The notes under the pieces are model-generated. The model did no database searches, was not told the DNA's origin, and saw nothing but the letters and a program-made list of their open reading frames with translations. Source: Psychrobacter sp. I-STPA10 (lineage in GTDB: Bacteria > Pseudomonadota > Gammaproteobacteria > Pseudomonadales > Moraxellaceae). From it: 64,000 nt of DNA. How positions within the stretch are numbered: position 1 is the stretch's first letter; the number at the start of each line of letters is the position of its first letter. Below, one piece after another: positions 9,235-20,121 of the stretch. The translations under genes were made by a program, and so were the position numbers. The stretch lies in assembly GCF_021012795.1 (NCBI RefSeq), contig NZ_VFYU01000018.1, positions 62,001 through 126,000 of the forward strand. The letters run 5' to 3'.

Positions 9235-9537
9235 CTATACATCAACTCTATCTTGCCAACGTAGCGGATTACGGCTTGCATGCATAATTGCAATCACTTG
9301 AATTGTATGATTGTCTATTAAATAAAGCACCATTACAGGGAATTTTCTCAATAATCCTCGTCGTACATCGCGATAAACAACCACATATATTTGTGGTGTG
9401 TTCTGAATAATTTTAAAAGTATTTTCAAGCTCATCAATGAAACGGTTGCCTAATCCAACTTGTTGACTTTCATACCAGTGAGCAAGCTCTATCATATCTT
9501 GCTCTGCCTGCTCGCTGATTAACAGTCTAAAACTCAT
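9235..9537 (-). CDS. RelE/ParE superfamily toxin
   Basis: A 100-aa protein with the ParE/RelE fold pattern: N-terminal FRLLISEQAEQDMIELAHWY, helix ...GNRFIDELENTFKII, then the strand block VVYRDVRRGLLRKFPVMVLY and the terminal VIAIMHASRNPLRW. The conserved Arg-rich strand and the HASRNP-type end are standard for the ParE branch, whose members poison gyrase or, for RelE, cleave mRNA on ribosomes. The target here cannot be told from sequence. It starts 11 bases inside the end of the upstream antitoxin gene, so the two are translationally coupled. Confidence 0.88.
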   Translation of the reverse strand: MSFRLLISEQAEQDMIELAHWYESQQVGLGNRFIDELENTFKIIQNTPQIYVVVYRDVRRGLLRKFPVMVLYLIDNHTIQVIAIMHASRNPLRWQDRVDV

Positions 9538-9772
9538 TGTCAGTTACCGAGCTTGATAAGCCTTCTCGCAATTTAGTCAGAGCGTCCTGATAATCTCTAC
9601 CTTGAAACCCATGGTTCTCGATATCTGCCAGACGCTTATCTAAGGTTTGTTTTTGATTATCATCTAAGGGTAAATTATGGGCATTGTTTGGATCATCTGC
9701 AATGCTATCCCAAATATCCCAAACAAGAGACACACGTTCTTCTATTGGTAGTTTCTCAAGAGCAATTTCCAT
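9527..9772 (-). CDS. Antitoxin, addiction-module component family
   Basis: The start at 9772 is chosen because GAGGG sits six bases upstream; an ATG at 9784 is in frame but lacks a site. The 81-aa product has the family features: EIALEKLPIEERVSLVWDIWDSI near the N-terminus and a Lys/Asp-rich middle (NQKQTLDKRLADIE). This matches the short putative addiction-module components (PF09720-like) that pair with RelE/ParE toxins. It should bind and neutralise the toxin encoded directly downstream and repress its own promoter; the latter is family knowledge, not visible here. Confidence 0.82.
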   Translation of the reverse strand: MEIALEKLPIEERVSLVWDIWDSIADDPNNAHNLPLDDNQKQTLDKRLADIENHGFQGRDYQDALTKLREGLSSSVTDNEF

Positions 9773-9851
9773 AATATCCCTCATGATTATTGTGACTTCT
9801 AGTCAAGTGGTAAATTAGGGTAAACTAGCAAAAATTAACCTACACATATTT

Positions 9852-10064
9852 TTATTTACTCATTGCCTTTTGCAATAATGCCAAACCACGCTCAACATCA
9901 CCTTGCCTAGCTCTGGTTTTAAAGCGTTGATAAGCCTCATGTTCTTTTACCATCATATCGACAGTTTTATCCATCAATTCATCAACACTGAGCCCTTGAG
10001 ACAAAGCCATCTTTTGTAGATAGTTTAAACGTTCATCATTTAATTCTAAAGTTAATGTTGTCAT
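9852..10064 (-). CDS. Putative antitoxin, ribbon-helix-helix-like, partner of PIN toxin
   Basis: A 70-aa protein beginning TTLTLELNDERLNYLQKMA, a strand followed by a helix as in ribbon-helix-helix antitoxins. It continues with SVDELMDKTVDMMVKEHEAY, a helical toxin-binding segment. Its start overlaps the end of the PIN-domain gene by four bases (ATGA), so it is translated right after the toxin. This toxin-first order is unusual, since antitoxin genes normally come first. I infer the partnership from the overlap and the paired sizes. Confidence 0.78.
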   Translation of the reverse strand: MTTLTLELNDERLNYLQKMALSQGLSVDELMDKTVDMMVKEHEAYQRFKTRARQGDVERGLALLQKAMSK

Positions 10065-10501
10065 GATAAATACTCCAAGATGGTATCAGGTAAGCACACT
10101 GTTAAACTATCAAAATGTAAATCGCTTTGTCGAAAGTCTTTTAGATTATAAGTTATCAGATAGTTAGCTTGGCTTGCTATTGCTAAATCAATTAAATGGT
10201 TATCACCCTCATCAATTAAATTGGGTCGCCAAATAAAGTAAATACGTTGCCAAAAAGCAACTGATAACACAGCATCTAAAACTTCATAACGTTCTTGTAA
10301 ATTTAATTTACCTTTTACGAAAATAACTTCACGACTTAATACGTCCTCGTATTCAGCCAGTAGCGAAGCACCGATAACAGGTTGTAATTGACCTGATAAA
10401 CAATGAGCAATAATTTGGTTTGCTTGATATGAGCCCAAACAAGCACCCACCAAGATATTAGTATCTATTACTACCTTGATGGGTAATTGAATAGTCACCA
10501 T
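10061..10501 (-). CDS. PIN-domain putative toxin (toxin-antitoxin ribonuclease)
   Basis: A 146-aa PIN-domain protein. Asp13 lies in VVIDTNILVGA, the conserved Glu in LLAEYEDVL, and the C-terminal acidic cluster in DEGDNHLIDLAIAS, followed by YLITYNLKDF. These are the metal-binding residues of PIN nucleases, and the pattern fits the putative toxin PIN family (TIGR00305-like). Such toxins usually cleave RNA. The ATG at 10501 overlaps the gatA stop by one base (TGATG), so the gene is translationally coupled to gatA and sits in the gat transcript. No ribosome binding site independent of gatA is evident. Confidence 0.85.
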   Translation of the reverse strand: MVTIQLPIKVVIDTNILVGACLGSYQANQIIAHCLSGQLQPVIGASLLAEYEDVLSREVIFVKGKLNLQERYEVLDAVLSVAFWQRIYFIWRPNLIDEGDNHLIDLAIASQANYLITYNLKDFRQSDLHFDSLTVCLPDTILEYLS

Positions 10502-12018
10502 CAAGCCCCTTGCTTAGCAATCCCTGATAACAACGTATGATAATCCGTATGCTGTTGGAAAATATGAGCCGTTGATAACAGCTTCTCTTCGTCCCAATGC
10601 TTACCAATCAACTGTAAACCCACAGGTAAGCCTTCATCGCTAAGCCCTGCTGGCATACTAATCGCAGGCAAGCCCGCCAAATTAACCGCAATTGTATAAA
10701 CATCACCCAAATACATGGTAATTGGATCAACCGCCGTATTCAGCGGATACGCCGTAGTTGGGGCAGTGGGGCTGGCAATCACATCGCACTGCTCAAATGC
10801 CTTATTAAAATCATTAACAATCAAACGGCGAACCTTTTGCGCCTTCACATAATAAGCATCAAAATAACCTGCCGATAACGCATACGTCCCCATCAAAATA
10901 CGGCGTTGCACCTCATCACCAAAGCCTTCTGAGCGTGAACGAGTATAAAGGTCGTGCAAATCTTTAGGATTTTCACAGCGATAACCAAAGCGTACCCCAT
11001 CAAAACGTGATAAATTCGAAGACGCCTCAGCAGGGGCAAGCATATAATATGTTGCTAACGTGATTTCAGGGTCAGTAATATGCACCTCAACAATAGTTGC
11101 CCCCAAATTCTCATATTGTTTTAGCGCAGATTTCACTTGTTTTTCTACATCGGCATTGAGCCCCGCACCAAAATATTCCTTTGCAATGCCAATTCGCAAT
11201 CCTGCCAATGGTTTATCATTACCACTGGCTTGTTGTCCTGCCTGTTGCAACGCTTGCACATAATCAGGCACGTCTTTATTAATCGAAGTCGCATCACGTG
11301 GGTCATGTCCTGCCATCGGTTGCAACAAATAAGCACAATCTTCTGCCGAACGTCCAAACGCCCCCGCTTGGTCAAGACTTGAGGCATAAGCAATCATACC
11401 AAAACGAGATACGCGTCCATAAGTAGGCTTAATCCCTGTCAAACCACAAAATGACGCAGGCTGACGAATTGAACCGCCCGTATCACTACCTGTCGCAAAC
11501 GGTACAAACCCTGCCGATACCGCCGATGCCGAACCACCAGATGAGCCACCGGGTACACGCTGTAAATCCCACGGATTATGCACCGCCCCATAATGTGAAC
11601 TTTCATTATCTGAGCCCATTGCAAACTCGTCCATATTCAGTTTGCCCAGACACACCGCACCTGCCTCATTAATATTTTTTACAATGGTGGCATCATAAGG
11701 GGCAACAAAATTATGCAACATTTTTGAGCCACAAGTGGTCAGCACCCCTTGCGTACAAAAAATATCTTTATGAGCCATCGGTACGCCAAGTAACGGACGC
11801 TTATCACCTTCGGCAAGTTGTTTATCAGCAGACTTGGCTTGCTCTAACGCCTGTTCTTTGGTAACAGTGATAAAACTATTGATTTGCTTATCAAAGCTGT
11901 CAATACGTTGCAAAAAATGATTGGTTAACTCAACACTGCTAAACTGCTTACTTTGCAAACCTTCGATAAGTTTGGCAACTGAAAGGGTGTGTAAATCTGA
12001 CATAGGGGTACAATCCAT
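10501..12018 (-). CDS. gatA: Aspartyl/glutamyl-tRNA amidotransferase subunit A
   Basis: GatA hydrolyses glutamine to feed ammonia to GatB. The amidase-signature catalytic triad is complete: Lys84 in PMAHKDIF, cis-Ser159 in PGGSSGGSA, and nucleophile Ser183 in [11 protein letters not shown]. These are spaced as in S. aureus GatA. The length (505 aa) is normal to slightly long; the ATG at 12003 ([12 protein letters not shown]) is an equally possible start. gatC lies 54 bases upstream on the same strand. The downstream PIN toxin gene begins on the last base of the gatA stop codon, an odd attachment of an accessory gene to an essential one. Confidence 0.96.
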   Translation of the reverse strand: MDCTPMSDLHTLSVAKLIEGLQSKQFSSVELTNHFLQRIDSFDKQINSFITVTKEQALEQAKSADKQLAEGDKRPLLGVPMAHKDIFCTQGVLTTCGSKMLHNFVAPYDATIVKNINEAGAVCLGKLNMDEFAMGSDNESSHYGAVHNPWDLQRVPGGSSGGSASAVSAGFVPFATGSDTGGSIRQPASFCGLTGIKPTYGRVSRFGMIAYASSLDQAGAFGRSAEDCAYLLQPMAGHDPRDATSINKDVPDYVQALQQAGQQASGNDKPLAGLRIGIAKEYFGAGLNADVEKQVKSALKQYENLGATIVEVHITDPEITLATYYMLAPAEASSNLSRFDGVRFGYRCENPKDLHDLYTRSRSEGFGDEVQRRILMGTYALSAGYFDAYYVKAQKVRRLIVNDFNKAFEQCDVIASPTAPTTAYPLNTAVDPITMYLGDVYTIAVNLAGLPAISMPAGLSDEGLPVGLQLIGKHWDEEKLLSTAHIFQQHTDYHTLLSGIAKQGA

Positions 12019-12072
12019 TATTTTTTATTAAGGATAAAATATGTTGCTAATATAAATTCTTTTGGCTAACTC

Positions 12073-12384
12073 TTACTCAATCACTTGTGGCACTAAATAT
12101 AAGCCTTGCTCAACCGCAGGGGCAACTGACTGATTAAGCTCACGGTCAATATCCGTATTTGCCACATCGGCTCGCAACTCTTGGCAAGCCTCATGCACAT
12201 TGGCAAGCGGTGCCAAATCATCGGTATCTACATTGCTAATGGTTTGCATCATGCTAAGGATTTTATCAATGTCATCAGCATAGCTATGTGCAGTGGTCTC
12301 ATCAATACCCAAACGTGATAATTTGGCAACATTTAAAATATCGTCAGTGCTGACATGGTCTAGGGTGTCATTTTGTGTGGTCAT
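12073..12384 (-). CDS. gatC: Aspartyl/glutamyl-tRNA amidotransferase subunit C
   Basis: GatC is the small subunit that wraps around the GatA-GatB interface and stabilises the complex. The 103-aa product has the family layout: ILNVAKLSRLGI near the start, the helix ...YADDIDKILSMMQTISNVDTDDL, then the extended region that ends in VEQGLYLVPQVIE. The latter corresponds to the usual ...FLVPKVIE terminus. It is the first gene of the gat operon, which reads away from mreB. Confidence 0.94.
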   Translation of the reverse strand: MTTQNDTLDHVSTDDILNVAKLSRLGIDETTAHSYADDIDKILSMMQTISNVDTDDLAPLANVHEACQELRADVANTDIDRELNQSVAPAVEQGLYLVPQVIE

Positions 12385-14320
<1,936 letters not shown>

Positions 14321-14451
14321 TATGATAATTAGATGTTAGATGACAAACATTAGCTAGGTTAGGGTATTGATAGTCATTTAACTTATACTTGCTTGAATTC
14401 CCATGAGTTTATGGGCATCGTTAACTACGTATTTCTTACGAAACTTTCTTT

Positions 14452-15312
14452 ATGTCTTTTAGTTTATTTGCGCGTCAACCTTTGTCACTACGCAAGACAG
14501 CAGCAGCATTACTGTTAGCTGTTGTCTTGATGTTATTAGATAGTAAAAATCCAGACTGGTTTGCGCCAATACGTAATGTCAGTCATGCTGCCATGCAGCC
14601 CATCTATCAATTTTCTGTTGTTCCTAGTTTTGTAGACCATTGGCAGCAAGGCACATTGACAAGCAAAGAATCATTGCGCCGGGAAAATGTCAAATTGCAA
14701 ACGCAACTGATGCATGCGCAAGCCAAGCTACAACAACAAGATTATATCTTAGCGCAAAATGCTCGCCTGCAAGGTATATTATCCACCACCAAGCCTGATC
14801 AATACTCTTTAAACTTAGCCCAAGTTATTGGTACAGATACCAATCCATTAAAGCAAGTTTTAGTGCTCAATAAAGGCAAGCAAGATGGGGTCCGTATTGG
14901 GCAAACTGCCATTGATGAAAATGGTGTTTTGGGGCAGATTATCAATGTGTACCCCAATACCAGTCGTCTATTGCTGATTACTGATGAGCAGCAATCTGTA
15001 GCAGTGACGGTAAAGCGTACTGGACAAAGAGCCATGGTCACAGGCGTGGGTACCCCGGATGTATTAAAGCTTGATTATATTTTTAAAACTGCTGATGTGC
15101 AGGTGGGCGACGAATTAGTGTCATCTGGATTGGGTGGGCGATTTCCTCCTGGCTATCGTGTTGGTAGTATTATAGGTATTGATCCTGAGCAAAATGACAA
15201 TTTTATGAGTATCAGAGTAAAGCCTGCTGCAGATTTTATTAATGGTTCATTTGTGTTGATTTTACAAGACAAGCCATCTAATAATGTGTTTGATAATAGC
15301 ATAACCAACTAG
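14452..15312 (+). CDS. mreC: Rod shape-determining protein MreC
   Basis: A bitopic inner-membrane protein of the elongasome. It has an N-terminal membrane helix (about residues 12-32), a coiled coil (about 65-110: LRRENVKLQTQLMHAQAKLQQQ), then the paired beta-barrel periplasmic domain with NKGKQDGVRIGQ, ...GVLGQIINVYPNTSRLLLITD and GLGGRFPPGYRVG. These blocks are characteristic of MreC. The length of 286 aa is typical. The ATG lacks a strong ribosome binding site. mreD follows after 109 bases. Confidence 0.95.
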   Translation: MSFSLFARQPLSLRKTAAALLLAVVLMLLDSKNPDWFAPIRNVSHAAMQPIYQFSVVPSFVDHWQQGTLTSKESLRRENVKLQTQLMHAQAKLQQQDYILAQNARLQGILSTTKPDQYSLNLAQVIGTDTNPLKQVLVLNKGKQDGVRIGQTAIDENGVLGQIINVYPNTSRLLLITDEQQSVAVTVKRTGQRAMVTGVGTPDVLKLDYIFKTADVQVGDELVSSGLGGRFPPGYRVGSIIGIDPEQNDNFMSIRVKPAADFINGSFVLILQDKPSNNVFDNSITN

Positions 15313-15421
15313 GTTTGCTGTCCTACCTTTATTATCTACCCCTGCTAGCTTTATAGTAAATTGTATTAGATTTGTTGTAGATAAAGTTAAGATATATTTA
15401 CCTAACCAAGGAGGAGGTTTT

Positions 15422-15907
15422 ATGGATAAGTCGTCTTTGACCTCTTCATCAGCATCCACAGTTGTTGTCATTATGGCAAGTTTTATGATTGCCTCTGCCA
15501 TAAATGTTTACCCTTTTAATATTTCTACTGCCAGTATGCGTCCCATGGCTTTGATCATGGTATTAATTTTCTGGTTGATGTTTCAGCCTCGCTATGTTGG
15601 GGTATTTGTGGCATTTTTAATAGGGTTAAGTGCGGATTTATTATTAGATACTCGTTTGGGTCAACAAGCGTTTGCTGCGGTGATGGTAGCGTTCGTCATT
15701 AAATTAAGTAGTATTTATTTAAAGCAATTAACCCCAATAACAGCGTGGATATTAGCAAGTCTTAGTTTGTTTGTGTTTCAGCTTAGTTTATGGATTTTAC
15801 AATATATTGGTCAAAATATATTTGTCAGTAACAGTGCCATAGCGATGTTAGTTAGTATAGCAACATGGCCATTGGTTTACCTAGTATTACAATATGTGAA
15901 TCGCTAG
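15422..15907 (+). CDS. mreD: Rod shape-determining protein MreD
   Basis: A 161-aa polytopic protein with five or six membrane helices and the MreD landmark ...FLIGLSADLLLDTRLGQQAF in the middle. It bridges MreC and the PBP2/RodA synthase in the elongasome. The ATG at 15422 has a near-perfect AGGAGG site (15410-15415, spacing 6), one of the strongest in the window. Family members are poorly conserved, so identification relies on the central motif and the mreBC context. Confidence 0.9.
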   Translation: MDKSSLTSSSASTVVVIMASFMIASAINVYPFNISTASMRPMALIMVLIFWLMFQPRYVGVFVAFLIGLSADLLLDTRLGQQAFAAVMVAFVIKLSSIYLKQLTPITAWILASLSLFVFQLSLWILQYIGQNIFVSNSAIAMLVSIATWPLVYLVLQYVNR

Positions 15908-16073
15908 GATATTGATGATATTAAACAAGTAAGCAACAATATTATATTTATATTTTAGCGATTCATTGTTGTTAATTTGGTTTTTATTAATTTTGATCTT
16001 ACTTCTATTTGCTACTATCTATTGTCTATAGTATTTTTTCTAATCTTATTTACCACATCATGAATGGTACATT

Positions 16074-16700
16074 ATGCTGCCGATTTTTTTAGCTTCAAGT
16101 TCTCCACGTCGCAAAGAGCTGTTGATCACTGCTGGTATTAATTTTTCTACTCTATCTGTAGATATAGATGAAAGTATTGCTGTTGGTGAGTTACCTACCG
16201 ATTATATTGCGCGTATGGCAACCCAAAAAGCGCAGGCAGCAATGAACAAAATTGCGACAACAATCCCTGTTAATGACGTTTATATTATTATCACTGCTGA
16301 TACCATTGGAGTATTAGCAGATGGTACAACGATATTAGTTAAACCCAATGATCAACAACATGCGATGCAAATGTGGCAAGCCATGTCTAATAGTACCCAT
16401 GAAGTATGGACAGCAGTATGTATTAGTTTAGTGAAACCTAATCAATCCCAACATAACCTTATTAAATCTGAGCAGATTTTAGAAAAAACTCAGGTAAATT
16501 TTATTGCGTTAACTAAGCAGATGATGCAAGACTATTGGCATACTGGTGAGCCACAAGATAAAGCAGGTGGTTATGCCATTCAAGGACGGGCAGCAGCGTG
16601 GGTAAAATCCATTAATGGCAGCTATACCAATGTGGTTGGTCTACCATTAGCGCAGACATTGCAAGTGTTAAATGCTATGCAATCCATCGATTACTCATAA
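16074..16700 (+). CDS. maf: Maf family nucleoside triphosphate pyrophosphatase
   Basis: Maf enzymes hydrolyse dTTP, UTP or modified nucleotides to the monophosphate, limiting misincorporation and influencing septum formation. Visible motifs are the start IFLASSSPRRKELL, a central ITADTIGVL, KPNDQQHAMQMW with STHEVWTAV, and the C-terminal DKAGGYAIQGRAAAWV...NVVGLPL. Length 208 aa is normal. The mid-protein ILGKP of many relatives is replaced by ILVKP. Its place between mreD and rng matches the mre-maf-rng clustering known in many gamma-proteobacteria. Confidence 0.93.
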   Translation: MLPIFLASSSPRRKELLITAGINFSTLSVDIDESIAVGELPTDYIARMATQKAQAAMNKIATTIPVNDVYIIITADTIGVLADGTTILVKPNDQQHAMQMWQAMSNSTHEVWTAVCISLVKPNQSQHNLIKSEQILEKTQVNFIALTKQMMQDYWHTGEPQDKAGGYAIQGRAAAWVKSINGSYTNVVGLPLAQTLQVLNAMQSIDYS

Positions 16701-16957
16701 GTAATTGCCTTTTTATCACTCTTATCTGTTTAGCATTTACTGGCTAATCACATCATACCTTTGCTACACTATGGCTCAATATTAAAGCGTTAATAACTTT
16801 AAAACCCTAAAAAGAGAAATTTGAAGTTTTAGTATTTATTAGTTAGTAGCTAAATGTGTACCAGACATTTAATCATTTTGAGTTTTATCTATAGTCAAAC
16901 TAATATAAATTTCACTACAAAACTTTCTTTAAATTATTGCTATTTATAAGGTTACCT

Positions 16958-18736
16958 ATGTCAGAAGAGCTGCTCATTAATGTCAGTCCCATGGAATCCC
17001 GCGTCGCAGTTTTAGATAACGGGGTGCTTGGCGAGATTTATATTGAGCGGCACAACAAGCTAGGCTTAGTGGGTAATATCTATTTGGGTACTGTAGTACG
17101 AGTGCTGCCAGGTATGCAAGCAGCATTTATTGATATTGGACAGTCTCGTACCGCTTTTCTACATGTTAATGACATGCAGCGTTTGCCTCGTCCTGCCCCA
17201 ACTTTGACTGAATTACCTGACATACGGACACCTGATAATAATTTACCAAATGAAGTGACTATTGAAAACAGCAGTAGTGCCAATGGTCATATTGTGTATG
17301 ATAGTAGTAATAATAATAGTAGCAAAGAAGGAATTGGCGAAAAGCTGGCAGCGCAAGCCGTAGAGAATAATGACTTTGCTGACAGTCCTGATAATGATTC
17401 ACCGACAAAAGTAGGGAATGCGTTAACACAATCAATCAGTGATTCCTTTAATGGCAACAATCAGAGTAGAAACAATAACAGAACCGTCAAATTGGTGACT
17501 GAGCCTGCTAAACATGAACTTATCCAAAACCGACTTTATGAAGGACAAAAGATACTGGTACAAGTTACTAAAGACCAGTTAGGTACAAAAGGTGCAAGAT
17601 TAACTACCAATATCTCTTTACCCTCACGTTATTTGGTGTATTTGCCTTCGAGTGAGCATATTGGTATCTCACAGCGTATTGATAGCGAAGAAGAGCGAAC
17701 ACGGCTAAAAGAAGAGTTAGGTCGATTGATGCAGACAGTTGATCTTAAAGGTGGGTTGATTGCACGTACCGCTGCCGAGCGTGTGCCTGTTAATAAACTT
17801 GAAGAAGATATTTATTACTTAGTACAGTTATGGCGTACCATTCAAGCTCGAAAGCAGCAAGTGAATACCCAGTTATCATCTGTGCTTATCTATCAAGAAC
17901 TGTCATTACCGCTACGTTCAATCCGAGACTTGGTACATGCCGACACCGAAAAAGTCATTATTGATAATGAAGCCATATACAATCAAGTCAGTAGTTTTGC
18001 CAAAGAATTTGTACCATTTATTTATCCTAGAATTGTGTTTCATACAGGTGAGCAGCCCATATTTGATATCCATCGTGTCGAAGAAGATCTCAAAGATGCG
18101 CTAAAACGTAGAGTGGATTTGAAATCGGGTGGCTATCTCATCATTGATCAAACTGAAGCAATGACCACCATTGATGTTAATACAGGCTCATTTGTTGGCG
18201 GGCGTTCATTAGAAGATACTGTCTATAAAACCAATCTAGAAGCCACCCATGCCATTGCTCGTCAACTGCGTCTGCGTAACCTAGGTGGTATCATTATTCT
18301 TGACTTTATTGACATGTTAGAGCAAGAGCATAAAGATGATGTACTTGCCAATTTGCAGCAACAATTAGCTCAAGATTATGCCAAAACCAATATTACCCAA
18401 GTTAGTGAGCTTGGTTTGGTAGAAATGACTCGCAAACGCACCCGTGAATCTTTAGAGCAACAACTATGTGAGCCTTGCCATACTTGTCAGGGTAGGGGAT
18501 TTGTCAAAACTGCCGAGACAGTGTGTTTTGAGATTTTTCGTGAAATCATGCGCTGCGCTCGTACCTATAACTCACCGAAAAAATTCACCGTTGTAGCACA
18601 TGCAGCAGTTATTGACCTATTACTATCAAGTGAAGCAGATACAGTTGCAGATTTAGAATATCTAGTAGGAAGAGTAATTACCTTTGAAGTGGAAAACTTA
18701 TACACTCAAGAACAGTATGATATTGTTTTAGATTGA
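16958..18736 (+). CDS. rng: Ribonuclease G with an extra low-complexity insert
   Basis: RNase G is an RNase E-like endonuclease that matures the 16S rRNA 5' end. The ATG at 16958 with AAGG upstream is chosen over an in-frame TTG at 16937. The core is intact: S1 start (GLVGNIYLGTVVRVLPGMQAAF), LGTKGARLTTNISLPSRYL, catalytic Asp motifs in TTIDVNTG and IIILDFIDM, and the Zn-link CEPCHTC. At 592 aa it is about 100 longer than E. coli RNase G. The excess is an Asn/Ser/Asp-rich insert (about residues 80-175) within the S1 domain, between FLHVNDM and the QILVQVTKD-like strand. It should be a flexible loop. Confidence 0.95.
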   Translation: MSEELLINVSPMESRVAVLDNGVLGEIYIERHNKLGLVGNIYLGTVVRVLPGMQAAFIDIGQSRTAFLHVNDMQRLPRPAPTLTELPDIRTPDNNLPNEVTIENSSSANGHIVYDSSNNNSSKEGIGEKLAAQAVENNDFADSPDNDSPTKVGNALTQSISDSFNGNNQSRNNNRTVKLVTEPAKHELIQNRLYEGQKILVQVTKDQLGTKGARLTTNISLPSRYLVYLPSSEHIGISQRIDSEEERTRLKEELGRLMQTVDLKGGLIARTAAERVPVNKLEEDIYYLVQLWRTIQARKQQVNTQLSSVLIYQELSLPLRSIRDLVHADTEKVIIDNEAIYNQVSSFAKEFVPFIYPRIVFHTGEQPIFDIHRVEEDLKDALKRRVDLKSGGYLIIDQTEAMTTIDVNTGSFVGGRSLEDTVYKTNLEATHAIARQLRLRNLGGIIILDFIDMLEQEHKDDVLANLQQQLAQDYAKTNITQVSELGLVEMTRKRTRESLEQQLCEPCHTCQGRGFVKTAETVCFEIFREIMRCARTYNSPKKFTVVAHAAVIDLLLSSEADTVADLEYLVGRVITFEVENLYTQEQYDIVLD

Positions 18737-18751
18737 TATACTGATACTAAC

Positions 18752-18772
18752 CTATCAAAAATATTTTGATAG
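18752..18772. repeat. Short hairpin after rng
   Basis: CTATCAAAA and TTTTGATAG form a 9-bp perfect stem with a 3-base loop. No T tract follows on the plus strand, so it is a weak candidate for 3'-end formation or RNA stabilisation of the rng transcript. Confidence 0.4.
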
Positions 18773-18845
18773 CTAAAATATTTAGTAATACAGTATTTTA
18801 AATACTATTTAAGTAGTGACTACTTATTAGGTTAGGAAGAATGTC

Positions 18846-19331
18846 ATGCAACAAAAAAGGCTACTAACACTATCATCTTGTCTATTATTAGCGACTTTAA
18901 TGATCAGTGGGTGTGACACAAAAAATACTGCTCCTCAGCCAGATTTATTCCAATATAAAAATGCTTATGTTGGTAACAGCACAGCCGTTGGTAGCATATT
19001 AAATGGTTTACCTGTCACAGGCTACTCCAAGGATTTTGAATTAGTCACCCAACAGCGACCTTATGGCATCATATTAAACTATGATGGTAGCGAATCACCG
19101 CAGCAGCAACCACAAATCGTTGTTTATACTGCAACCTATCTGTTCGCTTTAATTCAAAATGTTGACTGGATTCGCTATAATTTTGCAAACAGAGAATTGA
19201 CCATCACTAAAGAACAAATGCAGCAATGGTATGGTGAAGACTTAAGTCGCATACAAAACGAAGATGAGTTGCATACTTTAATAGATAAATATATCAACGA
19301 TCAGGATAAAATTAAGCAGTTAATACAATGA
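18846..19331 (+). CDS. Lipoprotein with DUF4825-like domain
   Basis: The start is a lipoprotein signal (basic KKR-like start, hydrophobic core, lipobox ISGC at about residues 20-23). The mature domain begins DLFQYKNAYVGNSTAVGSILNGL and later has RPYGIILNYD. This resembles the pattern I recall for DUF4825 proteins (YKDTYVGDNSAVGNI...PYGL.V.Y), a small alpha/beta domain better known from Firmicutes. Function unknown. It lies between rng and the S10 operon leader and seems to be its own unit. Confidence 0.75.
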   Translation: MQQKRLLTLSSCLLLATLMISGCDTKNTAPQPDLFQYKNAYVGNSTAVGSILNGLPVTGYSKDFELVTQQRPYGIILNYDGSESPQQQPQIVVYTATYLFALIQNVDWIRYNFANRELTITKEQMQQWYGEDLSRIQNEDELHTLIDKYINDQDKIKQLIQ

Positions 19332-19373
19332 TCGTAGATGTTATTGCATCAACAGGGCATATTAAATACATCC

Positions 19374-19401
19374 TTGCAATTTTATAAAATCTATGTATAA
19401 T
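19374..19401 (+). promoter_or_regulatory. Probable S10 operon promoter
   Basis: TTGCAA (19374-19379) and a perfect TATAAT (19396-19401) with a 16-base spacer lie about 350 bases before rpsJ. This fits a ribosomal operon promoter followed by a long regulatory leader. Confidence 0.7.
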
Positions 19402-19754
19402 ATATACCACTAAATTACGTAAGCGTGTGCAAAGCTACAAAACATATAAACTTGACTGAAAGTAGCTAGTAATAGTTAAGTAAAAAGCTACTAACAATTA
19501 AGTAGTAAATATATGGCTTTGCAATGAATCACGCAGTGACAGCCAGAGCATCGATTCTGGCAATAAACTATCTGTCTTTGCTGCCTTCCAAAACAAGGAA
19601 ATGGCTGGCAAGGAATAAATTTATTCTGCTTTTTATAGCGTGTCTTTTTATGTTAATGACACCTTTAACAAGTTAAATAGTTAACAAAAACGCCTATTTG
19701 TCATCATCACTTTTATAGATATATGGCAAAAGCAATTATTAGGAGCTTGCTGGC
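19402..19754 (+). promoter_or_regulatory. Structured S10 operon leader
   Basis: About 350 bases of untranslated leader. Visible elements are the hairpin GCCAGA...TCTGGC (19542-19561), a second imperfect stem around TGCCTTCC and GGAAATGGC (about 19578-19610), and GTGTC...GACAC (about 19640-19662). Escherichia coli controls this operon by L4 binding to its leader; whether the same happens here cannot be judged from sequence. Confidence 0.5.
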
Positions 19755-20066
19755 ATGGCTAACCAGAGAATCCGTATCCGACTAAAATCATTTGATCATA
19801 GATTGATTGATCAGTCGGCACAAGAGATTGTCGATACCGCAAAGCGCACTGGTGCGCAAGTATGCGGTCCTGTCCCGTTGCCTACTCGCATCGAGCGTTT
19901 CAACGTCCTAACATCGCCACATGTCAATAAAGATGCCCGTGATCAGTACGAAATCCGTACTCATAAGCGTATGATTGATATTGTGCAACCAACCGACAAA
20001 ACCGTGGATGCGTTGATGAAGTTAGACTTAGCGGCAGGGGTTGATGTACAGATTGCATTAGGTTAA
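19755..20066 (+). CDS. rpsJ: Small ribosomal subunit protein uS10 (NusE)
   Basis: A 103-aa S10 with the canonical [22 protein letters not shown] start and [15 protein letters not shown] loop. It acts in the 30S head and, as NusE, in NusB-dependent antitermination. First gene of the S10 operon, preceded by TTAGGAGC as ribosome binding site. The order that follows (rplC, rplD, rplW, rplB, rpsS, rplV, rpsC, rplP, rpmC, rpsQ) is the classical one. Confidence 0.99.
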   Translation: MANQRIRIRLKSFDHRLIDQSAQEIVDTAKRTGAQVCGPVPLPTRIERFNVLTSPHVNKDARDQYEIRTHKRMIDIVQPTDKTVDALMKLDLAAGVDVQIALG

Positions 20067-20121
20067 TGCAAGCTTTACACAATACTCCAATCCATTAATA
20101 GAAGATATAAAGAGGTTTAAA

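Noticed and set aside
11060..11672. Open frames on the plus strand across gatA
   Set aside because: Opposite-strand shadows of a well-identified gene; no start sites.
19402..19754. Possible riboswitch in the S10 leader
   Set aside because: Hairpins exist but none matches a riboswitch architecture I know; the ribosomal-protein leader explanation is enough.
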